From Saccharum officinarum (lineage: Eukaryota; Streptophyta; Magnoliopsida; Poales; Poaceae): a stretch of DNA of 64,000 nt. Location of the stretch: positions 149,183,307 to 149,247,306 of the forward strand of contig CM036152.1 in assembly GCA_020631735.1 (NCBI GenBank), given 5' to 3'. Shown in pieces: positions 33,401 to 44,700 of the stretch. Both the position numbers and the translations under genes were made by a program. The notes under the pieces are model-generated. The model made no database searches and was not told the origin of the DNA. It was given only the letters and a program-made list of their open reading frames with translations. How positions within the stretch are numbered: the first letter of the stretch is position 1; each line of letters starts with the position of its first letter.

Positions 33401-35294
33401 TCTATTAAATTCTCCTAGAAATTAAACATCACATTCCAGATTTATATTTTTCTAAAATACTACACATCATGTAGACCCTAACAAAATTTATCTCATGATT
33501 TTTGGATCATTAAAACCCTAGATCTATATTTTTCCAACTTGTACAAAAATCAGTGACAAAATAATAAAAATGAATTTCATTTCGGATGAACTGGGCCGGC
33601 CCGGAAAACTCGGCCCACACTCGCGCGCGCGCGGCCCGCTCAGCGCTCCCGCCCGCGCGCGGCAACTGACAGGCGGGCCCCCGCGGTCAGGACCGAGGGA
33701 CAGGGGAGGCGGAGACCCGCGAGCTCCGACGAGCTCGAGCTCGCCGGAGAAGAGCTCGCTCGGCCAATCGAGCACCGCCTCGTGTTCTCCGTCACCCGGT
33801 GCGTCGATTGGTGCTCGTGGAATGGATGGGGATGGGGTGGAAGGGGCTTGTCACCGCGAGCGGCGGCCGGTGATGTCCGGTGGCGGCGCACCGTCGCCGG
33901 TGAGGATGTACGGTGCGGTCTAGGCTCGGTACGAGCTTCACCGAAGCTAGGCGGATCCATTTTGCTAGGAAGGGAGGATGGAGAGAGACCCGAAGCACCC
34001 CGACCACGGTGAGGTCCCATGGCGGGCTCCGGCGACCTCTCGGAGACGGGGAAGAAAGCAATGCGGCTCACCTTGAGTCAAATCGCTGGCTTCGGTGGGT
34101 CAGGGAGATGGAGGGTGGTGAGGCGGAGGGATTGGCGAGGTCTAGCGGCTGGGGATGCGGTGTGGCTCGCGCTTGAGCTCGCCGGAGAAGAACGGCAATG
34201 GCGGCTCGGTTTCGGTGTTCTTGGCAACTGAAGAGAGGGGGCGGAGGAATGGAGGCCGGCTCGCGCGTCGTGGCGTCTTGAAGGCGTCGCGGCCTGACTG
34301 GTGGGGCCAGGGCCGGCGTACGGGCGCCACCGCGCCTCCACGCGTCGACGACGGCCTGCGGCCGGTCGGCCACTCTGACGCTGACGAAACTGAATCGGCT
34401 GAATGGCGACAGCGATGACGACTGACAGAGCGACTTCCACGATGATTATCTCCCAAACCAGTTCGAATTAGTCGAAGATGATTACACCAATTTTGTAGAG
34501 CTACATGAGGTCTACAAGTTTGTCAATTGGAGTTTGGGCTGGTTCGGCCTAGATTTGAAACTACAGAGCTCCAAAGTGGTGCCCCTTGAAACTGAAATGC
34601 AGTTTCAGAGATCAATGCCGACTGAAACCCTAACTTCTTGACACTATATCTCCTAAACTATTGAGAACCAGGTGATGGTGATATTGACAATGTTGTAGAG
34701 CTATGTGTGGACAACAACTTTGTCAATTGGCTCAAAGCTGGTTTGGCCTGGTTTGTGAGTTACAAGTTGCTAAAGTGAGGTACAGTGAAACTGAAAAGTC
34801 AATTTCCAGACTTAGAATTTTTCTAAGTGTTGATTACCACTCAAGCTGACTTGTGGGCCATTTTTGAGCATGCTCTGGTCATTTTCATGAGATGGCCATA
34901 TTAGAACTTTTGTTCCTCATGAAATTCTCTACAACTTTGCTTAAGGGTGCTCTTCCATGCAAGGTCTCTAAATTAGACTTTTTAATTGGTCAAACTAGAG
35001 CCTTCTAGGGTCAAATGGTGGTCAAACTTCTCTTGGAGGGCAATTTGTAATTTTGGTCAACATGAACCTTGTTCCAAATGTTACCCTAAGTATAACTAAG
35101 GTGTTGTAGGTCATGATTGGCTACCTTACCTTTTTGTTACACCAACTATCAAATACTTCATGAAATAAATCAAACAAACCCTAGAATAATCACATGTGTT
35201 GCATCACATAAAATAACAAACATGAATGATGCATGCTTATGCTTATGCCATGCAAATGCAATGCAATTAAGGACTAAACACTTGAAGTGTTACA
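30475..35294 (-). repeat. Chromovirus LTR 1 (4820 bp), 3' LTR of unit 1
   Basis: It runs from TGTAACAGAACCGACC to CTTGAAGTGTTACA and is preceded on the coding strand by the polypurine tract at 35295-35307. It contains an AT-rich region (32280-33560), a GC-rich block (33590-34440) and a small acidic ORF (31903-32223). It is the most divergent of the three LTRs. Nearly 5 kb is long for plant LTRs but known in the Retrosat2/Tekay group. Its left edge cuts the copia element. Confidence 0.93.
31903..32223 (-). CDS. LTR-borne acidic small ORF, copy 1
   Basis: 106 codons. The N-terminal part (MNRVFYSEMHFIPSMLHPF) looks like translated intron. After an acceptor-like GCAATAG at about 32130 the protein becomes acidic (EFEPVIPEEDQEQQEPEDPA), then has the core DLPECPDHRPSTFLKG. 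The same core occurs in LTR 2 (43205-43492) and in the diverged LTR fragment at 20509-20865. No known domain. It may be an exon of a leader-encoded peptide of the family; expression is unproven. Confidence 0.45.
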   Translation of the reverse strand: MNRVFYSEMHFIPSMLHPFMHPLYLLCIHAIGAPEGVTLLEFEPVIPEEDQEQQEPEDPAGEGVPADDLPECPDHRPSTFLKGKPRCMLNPSFYKYILSTFNCLLH

Positions 35295-38200
35295 GCCCTC
35301 CCCCCTTATAAAAATCTCGTCCCGAGATTTGGAAAGCGTACCATTTTTCATAGAATTCTTTATAACCATCCCGCAAATAATCCTCCCGTTCCCACGTAGC
35401 ATCACTCTCACTTCCCTGATTACTCCACATCACTTTGTACCACTTAACCACTTTACTTCTAGTTACTCGTTCCTGAGTATCGATCACTCGGACTGGCTTT
35501 TCTTCATAGGTTAGGTCGGATTCCAGCCTGATATCACCTAAAGGAACTTGTTCCTCAGGAACTCGAAGACACTTTTTAAGCTGAGATACATGGAAAACGT
35601 TGAATATGGCTCTCATCTCAGGAGGCAACTGGATTTTGTACGCAACAGCTCCACTCTTGCCTATGATCTGGAAAGGACCCACGTATCTTGGTGCAAGTTT
35701 CCGCTTAACACCAAAACGTTGGACACTCTTCATTGGAGAAACTTTCAAATAAACGAAGTCTCCAACTTCAAATTCGAGTGGTTTTCTACGACGATCCGCA
35801 TAGCTTTTCTGTCTCGCTTGTGCTGCAGCCATGTGTTTCTGGATGGTACGGACTTGTTCCTCGGCTTCCTGGACAAAATCAATGCCATAATACCTTCTTT
35901 CCCCAGCTTCTACCCAGTTTAGTGGAGTTCGACACTTTCGACCGTACAAAGCTTCGAATGGGGCCATCTTAATACTCTCTTGATAACTGTTATTGTACGA
36001 GAATTCGGCTAAAGGTAACCATTTTTCCCAAGAACCCTTGGATGAAATGACGCATGCTCGCAACAGATCTTCCAAGATTTGGTTAACTCGTTCTGTCTGA
36101 CCCGATGTCTGGGGGTGATAAGCAGAGCTTCTCACTAACTTGGTTCCCAGAAGGTGATGCAAATGCTCCCAAAAGCGAGCAGTGAACTGGGGACCACGGT
36201 CAGAAACGATAGTACGAGGTATCCCATGAAGCCGGACTATCTGATTGAAGTACAACTCAGCATAGTCAGTGGGACGATAGTCCACTCTCACTGGGATGAA
36301 GTGAGCTGATTTGGTCAAACGATCAACAATTACCCAAATAGAGTTATGATTTTTGACAGTAGGAGGAAGTCCGACAATGAAATCCATACTTATCTCTTCC
36401 CATTTCCAGCCTGGAATGGAAAGTGGCTGAAGTAGCCCAGCTTTCATGTGCACAGCTTTAACTCTGCAACAGGTGTCACATCTAGCAACATATGCAGCTA
36501 TCTCTTTCCGCATCTTGGTCCACCAATAAAGTGGCTTCAAATCATAATACATCTTATTGCTGCCAGGATGGATGGACAACTTAGAGGAGTGTGCTTCAGA
36601 CATAATATCATTTCGAAGCTCTCGGTCCTTAGGCACAACTAACCTATCCTTGAACCATAGTACACCCTCTTCATCTATCCTGAACTGTGTAGTTTCTTGC
36701 TCTTTCATCTTACGCTTGATGTGGAATATACCAGTGTCAGTCTTTTGGAGCTCAATAATTCTGCTTTTGAGAGTACAACTGACAGTGATGTTGTACAAGA
36801 CTGCTGGATGTAGAAGGCGAGATCGGTGAAAATCAGTTTCAACTAAGGAATGGCAATGAGACTTACGGCTTAAAGCATCCGCAACCACATTTGCCTTGCC
36901 AGGATGATAGTGCACTTGAAGGTTATAATCTTTAATCAACTCGAGCCATCTTCTTTGACGCATATTTAGCTCGGGTTGGGTGAAGATGTATTTGAGGCTT
37001 TTATGATCGGTGTAGATATTGCAGACATTTCCCAGCAGATAATGCCGCCATACTTTCAAAGCATGAACAACTGCAGCCAGTTCTAAGTCATGCGTTGGAT
37101 AATTCACCTCATGCTTCCGAAGTTGTCGAGAAGTATATGCAATTACTCGGCCTTCCTGCATCAACACACCTCCCAAACCTATGCCTGAGGCATCACAATA
37201 AACATCAAATGGTTTCTCGATATCCGGTTGTGCCAAAACCGGAGCTGAGGTTAGGAGGGTTCGCAGTTGGTGAAAAGCCGCATCACACTCAGGAGTCCAG
37301 ACAAACCTGGTGTCTTTTTGCAGCAACCGAGTCATTGGCTTGGCTATTTTGGAGAAATCCGGGATGAAGCGACGATAATAGCCAGCCAAACCAAGAAAAC
37401 TTCGGACCTCGTGAACCGAGATAGGAGCCTTCCAGTTCAGTACTTCCTGTACCTTGGCGGGGTCCACCATAATTCCTCCATCGGACAACACATGCCCAAG
37501 GAAAGGTACTTCACGAAGCCAGAATTCGCACTTACTGAACTTTGCATATAGTTGATGTTCACGCAGTCTTGTGAGGACTATACGCAGATGTTCAGCGTGA
37601 TCCTCCTCATTCACAGAATATACCAGGATGTCATCAATAAATACCACCACAAACTTGTCCAATTCAGGCATAAACACCGAATTCATCAAGTACATGAAGT
37701 GTGCGGGGGCATTTGTCAAGCCGAAAGACATAACAAGATACTCATAAAGACCGTATCTGGTAGAAAAGGCTGTCTTTGGAACATCTTCCGGGCGGATTTT
37801 AATTTGATGGTAGCCAGATCTTAGATCGATCTTGGAGAAAACTTTAGCTTTAGACAACTGATCGAACAAGATGTCGATTCGCGGTAGAGGGTACTTATTT
37901 TTGACAGTGACTGCATTGAGAGGTCTATAATCTACGCACATCCGCAACGACTGATCCTTCTTCTTTACAAAGATAGCAGGACATCCCCACGGCGATGAAC
38001 TAGGACGAATCAACCCCTTCTTCAAAAGTTCATTCAATTGCACCTTAAGTTCAGCGAGTTCATTTGGAGGCATCCTATAGGGTCTCCTAGAGATGGGTGC
38101 CGTGCCAGGCAACAACTCAATTTTAAACTCCACATCCCGATCCGGAGGGAGTCCCGGCAAATCATCGGGAAAAACGTCCGGAAACTCATTTACTACTGGA

Positions 38201-38859
38201 ATTTCGGCCAACGCCTTTGCTTGCACAGCATGAATTTCCCCCGACAATTCAACCTTTCTGGGAAGTTGTACTAGAAAACCTTTTTGATCTGTAGGATCTC
38301 TGAGCATAACTACCCGAGCGGATGTGTCAATGAGTACCCCATTCTGACTCATCCAATTCATGCCCAAGATAACATCTATGTCTAAACCAGGTAAAACCAA
38401 TAGGGCAAGCGAATAACTTCGCCCTTCTATCTCAAACTTAAGGTTCCCCACTACTTTGTTTGTGGAAATATTCCCACTTGCAGCACTAATACAATAACCC
38501 ACACCTTCAACAGTATGCAACTTGTGTGCAAATTTAGATGCAAACTTAGGACTGATAAAGGAATGCGAAGCACCTGAATCAAAAAGTACCACTGCGGGGT
38601 GTTGGTCAACTAGAAACTTACCAGCGGTGACCACCTCACCAGATGGAATTTCCTCAATGCTGTTATAATGGGCGTGTCCCTGACGACTACCTTGGTTGAC
38701 ATTTTTCTTAGGGTACGGACAGTTCCTGGACCAATGGCCTGGCTTGTTACAGTTCCAGCAAGGCATGTTGCTAGGAGGAACACTGGAGCTGCCTTGGCCC
38801 GCATTACTCTTTGGCAGAGCCACTGTATATGCCTTACGAAACCCAGTTTTCATTGGCAC
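35290..38859 (-). CDS. Chromovirus pol, unit 1 (zinc knuckle, protease, RT, RNase H, integrase, chromodomain)
   Basis: 1189 codons from MPMKTGFRK. In order: CCHC knuckle ([14 protein letters not shown], 34-47); aspartic protease ([16 protein letters not shown] at 94-97); reverse transcriptase with FIDD at 407-410; RNase H ([13 protein letters not shown] near 554, TDHKSLKYI near 617); integrase zinc site H757-x6-H764-x29-C794-x2-C797; DDE residues D826, D887 and E923 with the canonical 35-residue spacing; GPFQI-type C-terminal domain near 1061; chromodomain about 1117-1172 ([20 protein letters not shown], then [13 protein letters not shown]). Chromodomains in this clade are thought to steer integration by binding marked histone tails. 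The frame runs through the polypurine tract and its TAA stop is made by the first bases of the 3' LTR. Gag is in a different frame. All catalytic residues are present. Confidence 0.95.
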   Translation of the reverse strand: MPMKTGFRKAYTVALPKSNAGQGSSSVPPSNMPCWNCNKPGHWSRNCPYPKKNVNQGSRQGHAHYNSIEEIPSGEVVTAGKFLVDQHPAVVLFDSGASHSFISPKFASKFAHKLHTVEGVGYCISAASGNISTNKVVGNLKFEIEGRSYSLALLVLPGLDIDVILGMNWMSQNGVLIDTSARVVMLRDPTDQKGFLVQLPRKVELSGEIHAVQAKALAEIPVVNEFPDVFPDDLPGLPPDRDVEFKIELLPGTAPISRRPYRMPPNELAELKVQLNELLKKGLIRPSSSPWGCPAIFVKKKDQSLRMCVDYRPLNAVTVKNKYPLPRIDILFDQLSKAKVFSKIDLRSGYHQIKIRPEDVPKTAFSTRYGLYEYLVMSFGLTNAPAHFMYLMNSVFMPELDKFVVVFIDDILVYSVNEEDHAEHLRIVLTRLREHQLYAKFSKCEFWLREVPFLGHVLSDGGIMVDPAKVQEVLNWKAPISVHEVRSFLGLAGYYRRFIPDFSKIAKPMTRLLQKDTRFVWTPECDAAFHQLRTLLTSAPVLAQPDIEKPFDVYCDASGIGLGGVLMQEGRVIAYTSRQLRKHEVNYPTHDLELAAVVHALKVWRHYLLGNVCNIYTDHKSLKYIFTQPELNMRQRRWLELIKDYNLQVHYHPGKANVVADALSRKSHCHSLVETDFHRSRLLHPAVLYNITVSCTLKSRIIELQKTDTGIFHIKRKMKEQETTQFRIDEEGVLWFKDRLVVPKDRELRNDIMSEAHSSKLSIHPGSNKMYYDLKPLYWWTKMRKEIAAYVARCDTCCRVKAVHMKAGLLQPLSIPGWKWEEISMDFIVGLPPTVKNHNSIWVIVDRLTKSAHFIPVRVDYRPTDYAELYFNQIVRLHGIPRTIVSDRGPQFTARFWEHLHHLLGTKLVRSSAYHPQTSGQTERVNQILEDLLRACVISSKGSWEKWLPLAEFSYNNSYQESIKMAPFEALYGRKCRTPLNWVEAGERRYYGIDFVQEAEEQVRTIQKHMAAAQARQKSYADRRRKPLEFEVGDFVYLKVSPMKSVQRFGVKRKLAPRYVGPFQIIGKSGAVAYKIQLPPEMRAIFNVFHVSQLKKCLRVPEEQVPLGDIRLESDLTYEEKPVRVIDTQERVTRSKVVKWYKVMWSNQGSESDATWEREDYLRDGYKEFYEKWYAFQISGRDFYKGGGL
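35295..35307 (-). other. Polypurine tract, unit 1
   Basis: Minus-strand AAGGGGGGAGGGC abuts LTR start TGTAACACTTC. It is also coding: it specifies the last residues of the pol frame. Confidence 0.85.
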
Positions 38860-39701
38860 CTTCTTTTGTGGAGGACGGAACTTAGCATTTGTGGCAGGAG
38901 GGCGAGGGGAAGACCTCGGTGCGCTGAGGCCCTTGACTGAGAAGCACTTGCCTCAAGGGCCCTTTTACGGCTCTTAGAGGCAGAATAAATAGTATTGTTG
39001 TTCTCCTGGGTCAAAGCATCGCTGATGAAATCATTGAAAGTAGTACATTTGCTAGTGCCCATTGTTTTCATCAGTTTTGGGCCGAGGCCCCTTTTGAAGC
39101 TAGCAATCTTTTTGGCATCGGTATCCACAAACTCAGTGGCATACCTTGCCAGGTTGTTGAAGGACTGCAAGTATTCAGTCAGGCTTTTGTTTCCTTGCGA
39201 CAGCCTCATAAACTCTGTGTGCTTGATTGCCATAAGACCGGGAGGAATATAATTTCCCCGGAATGCCGCCTTAAACTGATCCCAAGCAATCGGGACATTG
39301 GCAGGCAGTGTGGAACGATAGTGGCTCCACCAAATACCCGCCGGACCATGCAACTGATGGGAAGCATACTCAGTTTTCAGCTCATCAGTCAGGCGTAGCA
39401 GACGAAACTTTTGTTCAATGGTATTCAACCACTCGTCAGCCTGCAGTGGTTCTTCCGCTTCCTTGAAGAGCGGGGGCTTAGTATCCAGAAAGTCCTTGAA
39501 ATCACTGTACTGATTTGGCTCTGGGCCCTGGCGGCCAGGACGAGCCTCCCGGTTAGCCAGCTGGCGCATAGCATCCGCCAACATGCGCTGCCCTTCGACC
39601 ACTGTCTGCATCAACTCGGCCGGAGTAGGTGGTGGCGGAGGGGGTGGCTGTTCCTCCTCCTCATTTCCACGACCCCGACGTAGATTGTACGACATCTGCA
39701 A
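38850..39701 (-). CDS. Chromovirus gag, unit 1 (frame-shifted end)
   Basis: 283 codons; the likely start is the second Met (39695, [15 protein letters not shown]), which directly follows TTTTGCAG, an acceptor-like site. A poly-Pro segment ([14 protein letters not shown]) is followed by the Retrotrans_gag capsid domain (about residues 75-215: [50 protein letters not shown]). Capsid forms the virus-like particle. After [11 protein letters not shown] (about 38920) the frame departs from that of the zinc knuckle and pol, and ends at 38850 inside the pol frame. The nucleic-acid-binding knuckle is thus in the pol frame, and the gag-pol junction is out of frame in this copy. Confidence 0.9.
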   Translation of the reverse strand: MQMSYNLRRGRGNEEEEQPPPPPPPTPAELMQTVVEGQRMLADAMRQLANREARPGRQGPEPNQYSDFKDFLDTKPPLFKEAEEPLQADEWLNTIEQKFRLLRLTDELKTEYASHQLHGPAGIWWSHYRSTLPANVPIAWDQFKAAFRGNYIPPGLMAIKHTEFMRLSQGNKSLTEYLQSFNNLARYATEFVDTDAKKIASFKRGLGPKLMKTMGTSKCTTFNDFISDALTQENNNTIYSASKSRKRALEASASQSRASAHRGLPLALLPQMLSSVLHKRRCQ

Positions 39702-39855
39702 AATGCATAGCCAATGAGCACTGACGATGTGGGAAATTTGTAGATGAATTATTGCGAAATGTCAATCTGACTGTATGAATAGATTTCTCATAATAATTAA
39801 GGCACAATAATTCATCACAACCGCACAATCCATTCTAGCGCATCATTTGACGAGA

Positions 39856-40056
39856 TCATACTTGGTAATCCAACAAGATGCTCTTTGATAAAGGCTCACT
39901 CACAGGGAGCACAACGGTTACCGGACCGTTTACGTTGCTATCTACGTGATTTTTGACCTTTTGCACGGTACTTGGATTCGATCTCAAGATTTTTAGTTGA
40001 CTGTGAAAGGCTACTTCAAACTGACCACAAAGAGACTTCTCAATGAAGAGTTCCAT
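39856..40056 (-). CDS. Small ORF between the H3-tail ORF and gag, unit 1
   Basis: 66 codons from MELFIEKSLCGQFEVAF with a good start context (ACCATGG). The predicted peptide is identical in unit 2 (51120-51320). No known domain. The 3' end contains CAA|GTATGA, donor-like, and gag begins just after TTTTGCAG 166 nt further on, in a compatible phase, so it may be an upstream gag exon rather than a separate protein. It could also be incidental leader sequence. Confidence 0.4.
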   Translation of the reverse strand: MELFIEKSLCGQFEVAFHSQLKILRSNPSTVQKVKNHVDSNVNGPVTVVLPVSEPLSKSILLDYQV

Positions 40057-40352
40057 GGTGGATCATGACTAGCCACCTCGATACCTGCGCGTGCCAAGCA
40101 GCACAGCCTTATGTCGCGCGCCATAGGAGGCCCTCGGTTTCGTCGCGGCACCGAAGGGTGCTAATCGTGACACCATCATCGAACGCAACATAATAAGACA
40201 TCAAGTTGTGATCGAAATTAACAGGTTCAAACTACATTCAGGAAACATACGGTTCAACCTTACATCCCAAAGTCAAGTTATTACAAGGCCTCACTCCTTC
40301 ACAGGGAGGGCACAAAAGACGATCCTAACATTATAGGCACGTGATGACTACT

Positions 40353-40979
40353 CTAAGCATCATCCTCCGAGTCAGTGTCAAGGATCTCCCCGCCGTCCTC
40401 ATCACTGACAGGCTCTAACTCCTCGTCTTCTTCTTCTTCTGGCTCTTCCTCTGGTGCTTCTGCAGGTGGGGCATCCTGTGGTCCATCAACCTCCACTTCA
40501 TCATCATCCTCAGCCATGAAGATTCCCGAACCCATGTCCTCATCGACGTTGTTGTTTCGAGGCAGCAGGGGATTAAGCTCGTTGTTCAGGCGGTGCACTT
40601 CTTCATGAAGATTATCATTGTATTCTTCAGCATTTTCTAACTGTTGCTCGAGCTCAAACTGGCGAGCTCTCAGAACGTTCTCCTCGTGCCAGGCTTCATC
40701 CCTCTGTTCCATCACACGGACCAACATGCGTTGACAGTTGCGGTTTGCCACTGTCAACCTCTGGACTGCAAGCGTTTCTTGATCACGATCATGAATCACT
40801 TGTTCCAGTTGTTGCCGTGCTGCATTCCTAGCAGCAGTCACTTCAGCCAGCTCTGCCCTCAGCCTTTCCACCTCAGTAGGCTCAGGGCGGGGCTCACGTG
40901 GAGCGAGCTGGTGACGCGGTGCCCTGCCCCCAGTGGACTTACGAGCGGTCCTCTTGGTACGTGCCATCTGTAGCAACAA
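40353..40979 (-). CDS. Histone H3 tail-like, coiled-coil, acidic protein of the chromovirus, unit 1
   Basis: 208 codons between the primer site and gag, same strand. The first Met (40979) is followed by LLQ; Met5 (40967) is the likely start because ATG directly follows TTGTTGCTACAG, acceptor-like, and because Met removal would leave ARTKRTARKSTGGRAPRHQLA. Against the canonical H3 tail, 19 of 22 positions including Met agree; Q5, K14 and K18 are R, R and H, while K4, R8, K9, S10 and T11 are kept. No histone fold follows. Residues 36-136 form a predicted long coiled coil (VERLRAELAEVTAARNAARQ; FELEQQLENAEEYNDNLHEE). Residues 145-208 are extremely acidic (PEEEPEEEEDEELEPVSDED). Likely a nuclear or particle protein that mimics an H3 tail on a multimer and may bind histones through the acidic part; this function is inference. 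The product differs from unit 2 only at residue 52 (N/D). Confidence 0.85.
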   Translation of the reverse strand: MLLQMARTKRTARKSTGGRAPRHQLAPREPRPEPTEVERLRAELAEVTAARNAARQQLEQVIHDRDQETLAVQRLTVANRNCQRMLVRVMEQRDEAWHEENVLRARQFELEQQLENAEEYNDNLHEEVHRLNNELNPLLPRNNNVDEDMGSGIFMAEDDDEVEVDGPQDAPPAEAPEEEPEEEEDEELEPVSDEDGGEILDTDSEDDA

Positions 40980-41727
40980 GATAAGATACGACTTAAAGTG
41001 AGGATCATTTAGGGGATACGAAATTTACTTTAGTCGGGAGTACAGAAATTTTTAAGGAGGGAGTAAATGATATGTATGATATAATTAAACATGATGCATG
41101 CACGTTTCGTACGTCCTCTCACCTTAGTAGAAACCTAAAGTTCTAACGCTAGGCGGTGGCATACATACGTTCTCTCATATAAGCGAAACTATCGGTCTAC
41201 TCGTTACGCTGTTAGTGTACCTGCAGAAAACTTCATTGCAGCCCAACAATTCCCAATATAAGCACACAAGAAAGCAGTAATTTAAATACTTTCCATATAT
41301 ACATCCCCAATGTATATACTTCAGTATCAAAGCTACCCGATATAAGGTTCCCACAATTAAGTGCTTTTACATAGTTACATGGTTTAAACATGTAAAGATG
41401 TAAGTCACCAAAACTACTCTCCCCTAGACCGCCGGTTGGACGATCATGCTCTCACAACTCACACTTACCAGAGCGTCGAGGTAATTGATCCATACATTAC
41501 CACCCAAGTGGATGGCATCCATACAATATCACGCCGTATGGACGACGAAATAAAAACAAACAAGGCCCCCAAGTTAGTCTTTATAATAAGCCACCTAAGA
41601 GTCCTTATTTGGGCTAAGGGATGTGATCACTGGCATACCTAAAAAATAATTTTTAGTGTTTAACCCTTTTCGCAAACAAATACTTTTGTTTTTAATTACT
41701 CGTAAGATGTGTTTAATGTTGAATTAT
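40980..41727 (-). other. 5' leader of unit 1 with possible intron
   Basis: Non-coding. A donor-like TTTTAG|GTATGCC lies near 41640 on the minus strand and the acceptor-like TTGTTGCTACAG ends at 40968, which would remove most of the leader and place ATG of the H3-tail ORF at the start of an exon. This is inference from site quality only. Confidence 0.35.
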
Positions 41728-41741
41728 GCTCCGGTACCAGC
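41728..41741 (-). other. Primer binding site, unit 1
   Basis: Minus-strand GC then TGGTACCGGAGC directly after the 5' LTR end. It resembles the complement of the 3' end of initiator tRNA-Met (TGGTATCAGAGC) with mismatches. Confidence 0.7.
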
Positions 41742-44700
41742 TGTAACAGAACCGACCAAATTATAAGAGCACAAGTACGAAAACAAGCACCGAAGCGCTC
41801 AAATTTTCAAACTTGAGCCCATATAATCCCGGTAGTCAATCGAAATCACGAAGGATTTCAAACCAAACTGCTTACAACCAGGATCGCATCATTCAACATA
41901 CAACATCATACGATACATTTCACAAGTAGTTCTGAAATAAGTTTACACCACGGAGTAGCAAATATTACAAACCAAGTTTGAAAGTAGCGGAAGCATAACA
42001 CACACACTAGTTAATTAAATACTGCCAGTCTGGATGATCGACAACCCGCAAAAGCATGAGGAAAGTACATAAAGACGATCACGCCCTTGTGATCTAGTCA
42101 TCATCACCCGCAGGGTGGAGACACGTCTTGCAGAATCCCTGATAAAGCATGTCATCTGCAACAGGAGGGAATAAACCCTGAGTACTGGAATGTACTCAGC
42201 TAGACTTACCCGTCGAAAACCAGAAATAAAGTGACACCAAGGATTATGCAAGGCTTACACAAGAGGCTAGCTGACATAACATTTTGCATAAAGGCATAAG
42301 TAATTGAAACTCTTATAACCTGTACTAGCAGTTATTTTTAGCATTTACCTGTCATCTATCTTAGCACCTGTACTAAACATGCACTTGATTATAATCAAAC
42401 AACATGATTATTATATCCATAGCAGGTATATCATTATGGCAACATTGTATCATTCCCTTAACCACCAGTTCATTTAATGAGTTCTACGTTGCCGCTGCTC
42501 AAGTCAAGTGCTCACTAACCGGGAGCGACGGCGATTCGAATCGAATTCCTATCCAGCTGGAGGGGTATTTCTAACACTCACCGCGCAGGCCCCTGCCAGG
42601 GTCGCACAAGCCACCGTTTCATATGATTCAGGAATCGCGGGTCCGAATAATGTCGCGACCCCAAGGGCGACACTCTGCCAGGTGATAGGGACTCTAACCC
42701 CCCTTGGTCTCACGCCAATGTCCCCAAGCACATCCTTTCTCTCCTCCAAGAAGCAACCTACCATTCGATTCCCGGCCTGAACCACATTACTCGGCTTCGC
42801 GGTCGGAACGACTTATCCGGCCAACTAAGTGTTAGACTGCGTTCAACATGACTCAAGGACGTACAGCGAATCGGTCCTTAAACGACTCAGACGGGCATAG
42901 CTCCACACCCAAGACGTGAAGTGTCTTGCGGCTGTACTATCGAACTCCCGCCCGGTCTCAATTTCATTTTTAAGCATGGTTCCATCCACGATAGCCATAA
43001 AGCCACTCGTGACTCCTTCCTACATCTCGCGGATGACCGGAAATCACCCGACTTCTACCGTACTAAGCAGGGCTAAGCATTGACACGTGCCTAAACCTAA
43101 TATAGGATTAAGTACGATATCTGGACAAGGACAGGTATAATGCAACAAGTGTTTTCATATAACTCCTACAACTTAATGCAGTAAACAATTAAAAGTACTC
43201 AAGATTAATTTATAAAACATAGGTTCAGCATGCACCGGGGCTTGCCTTTCAGAAAAGTTGAGGGCCGGTGGTCAGGGCACTCAGGAAGGTCTTCTGCGGG
43301 CACTCCTTCGCCTGCTGGATCCTCGGGCTCCTGCTGCTCCTGGTCCTCCTCCGGAATCACAGGCTCGAATTCGAGGAGTGTTACCCCCTCCGGTACACCT
43401 ATTGCATGAATGCACAATAAATATAATGGATGCATAAATGGGTGCAACATGCTCGGAATGAAATGCATTTCAGAATAAAATACTCTATTCAAGTTATTTT
43501 ATTAGTACGTGCAAATCTCTTCTCCGGTAGAGAAGTACTCACCTAATCTACTTAACCTAAGATAAAGCTGCTCATCCTCAGTTAAGGCCCTAACACCTAA
43601 CAATTACAAAAGTAGCATGTCTTAGGATATCACACCATATCAATCAGCAAAACACCACAGTAAGCATTCTGGACAGCAGCTACTTGTTTTTATCACAACT
43701 GGAGATTTACAATTCCAAAAGATATGATCTAAGACAATCTGGAAAGCCTAAGAAATGTACTACAATTCATTTTCAGACCTCAACTCCAAACTCCTAAGTT
43801 TTCCATGTCAAACTTCACAAGTTCCAGAATCTGTCCTCTCCAAAACAGAGAGTAGCAGATTTTGAACTGCCACTTTAAACAACAGTAACTCTCAAACTAC
43901 TAAGCCAAATGCTTCCAAATTTTAACACAAGCTAGTTCATCAAGTTTACTCCAACTTTGGTATTTACAAGTTTTCCAGCAACCAATTTTATCAAAGCCAA
44001 ATTTAGAATTACTACTAGCTGTCCAGAAAACCTAAAATTACAAAGGTTAAATATTTATTGATGTGGCAAACATTCTCTAAAACCAAACTAATGCTACTAC
44101 AAGTTCACAAATATCACAAAGACACCAGAAAGTAAGGTGTGCCCACCTAGAACATTTATTTAAACCCATTTCTTAATTTACTTAAGTAATTAAGTGGAAT
44201 TTCAAACATATATGTAAACTGCTCCTAAAATTCTACAAAAATTACAGGGGACTCTCTGACCCAAAAAGAGACTACTGTAAAAATTTGAACAAGTTTATTC
44301 ACAGAAACTCCCTACACAAAATTCACAAGCTAATAAGGCTGATTTTTGTATAAATAAGAAACCCTATTGAAAAGTGTCAAACAACAGATTTCATATTTTT
44401 CTTAGACACTCTAGGGTACCAAGACATTCTCCAAAAATTTATATGAACATTGCACATGTAGAAAAATTACAAAAATTCATTTAAGTATTTCCTAGAATAA
44501 CAAGATAGCATTATAACTTGAAAATTACTTAAGCACTGATGCCCAAATTTTTACCAGAGCTAGGGCTAGCATAGAGTAACCTACCCACCAAATTTCATGA
44601 TTTATGGAACACTACAGCTCAAGTTATAAATTTAACAAATTTGCATGCATTCCAAAACACATTTAAAGGATCTATTAAATTCTCCTAAAAATTAAACATC

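Noticed and set aside
33570..34456. ORFs of 100-143 codons in the GC-rich part of the chromovirus LTRs
   Set aside because: Several overlap on both strands and coincide with the fast-changing GC block; the frames are not kept among the three LTRs.
40353..40967. A true host histone H3 gene
   Set aside because: Only the first 21 residues after Met resemble H3; no histone fold follows, and the ORF lies inside a retrotransposon in two copies.
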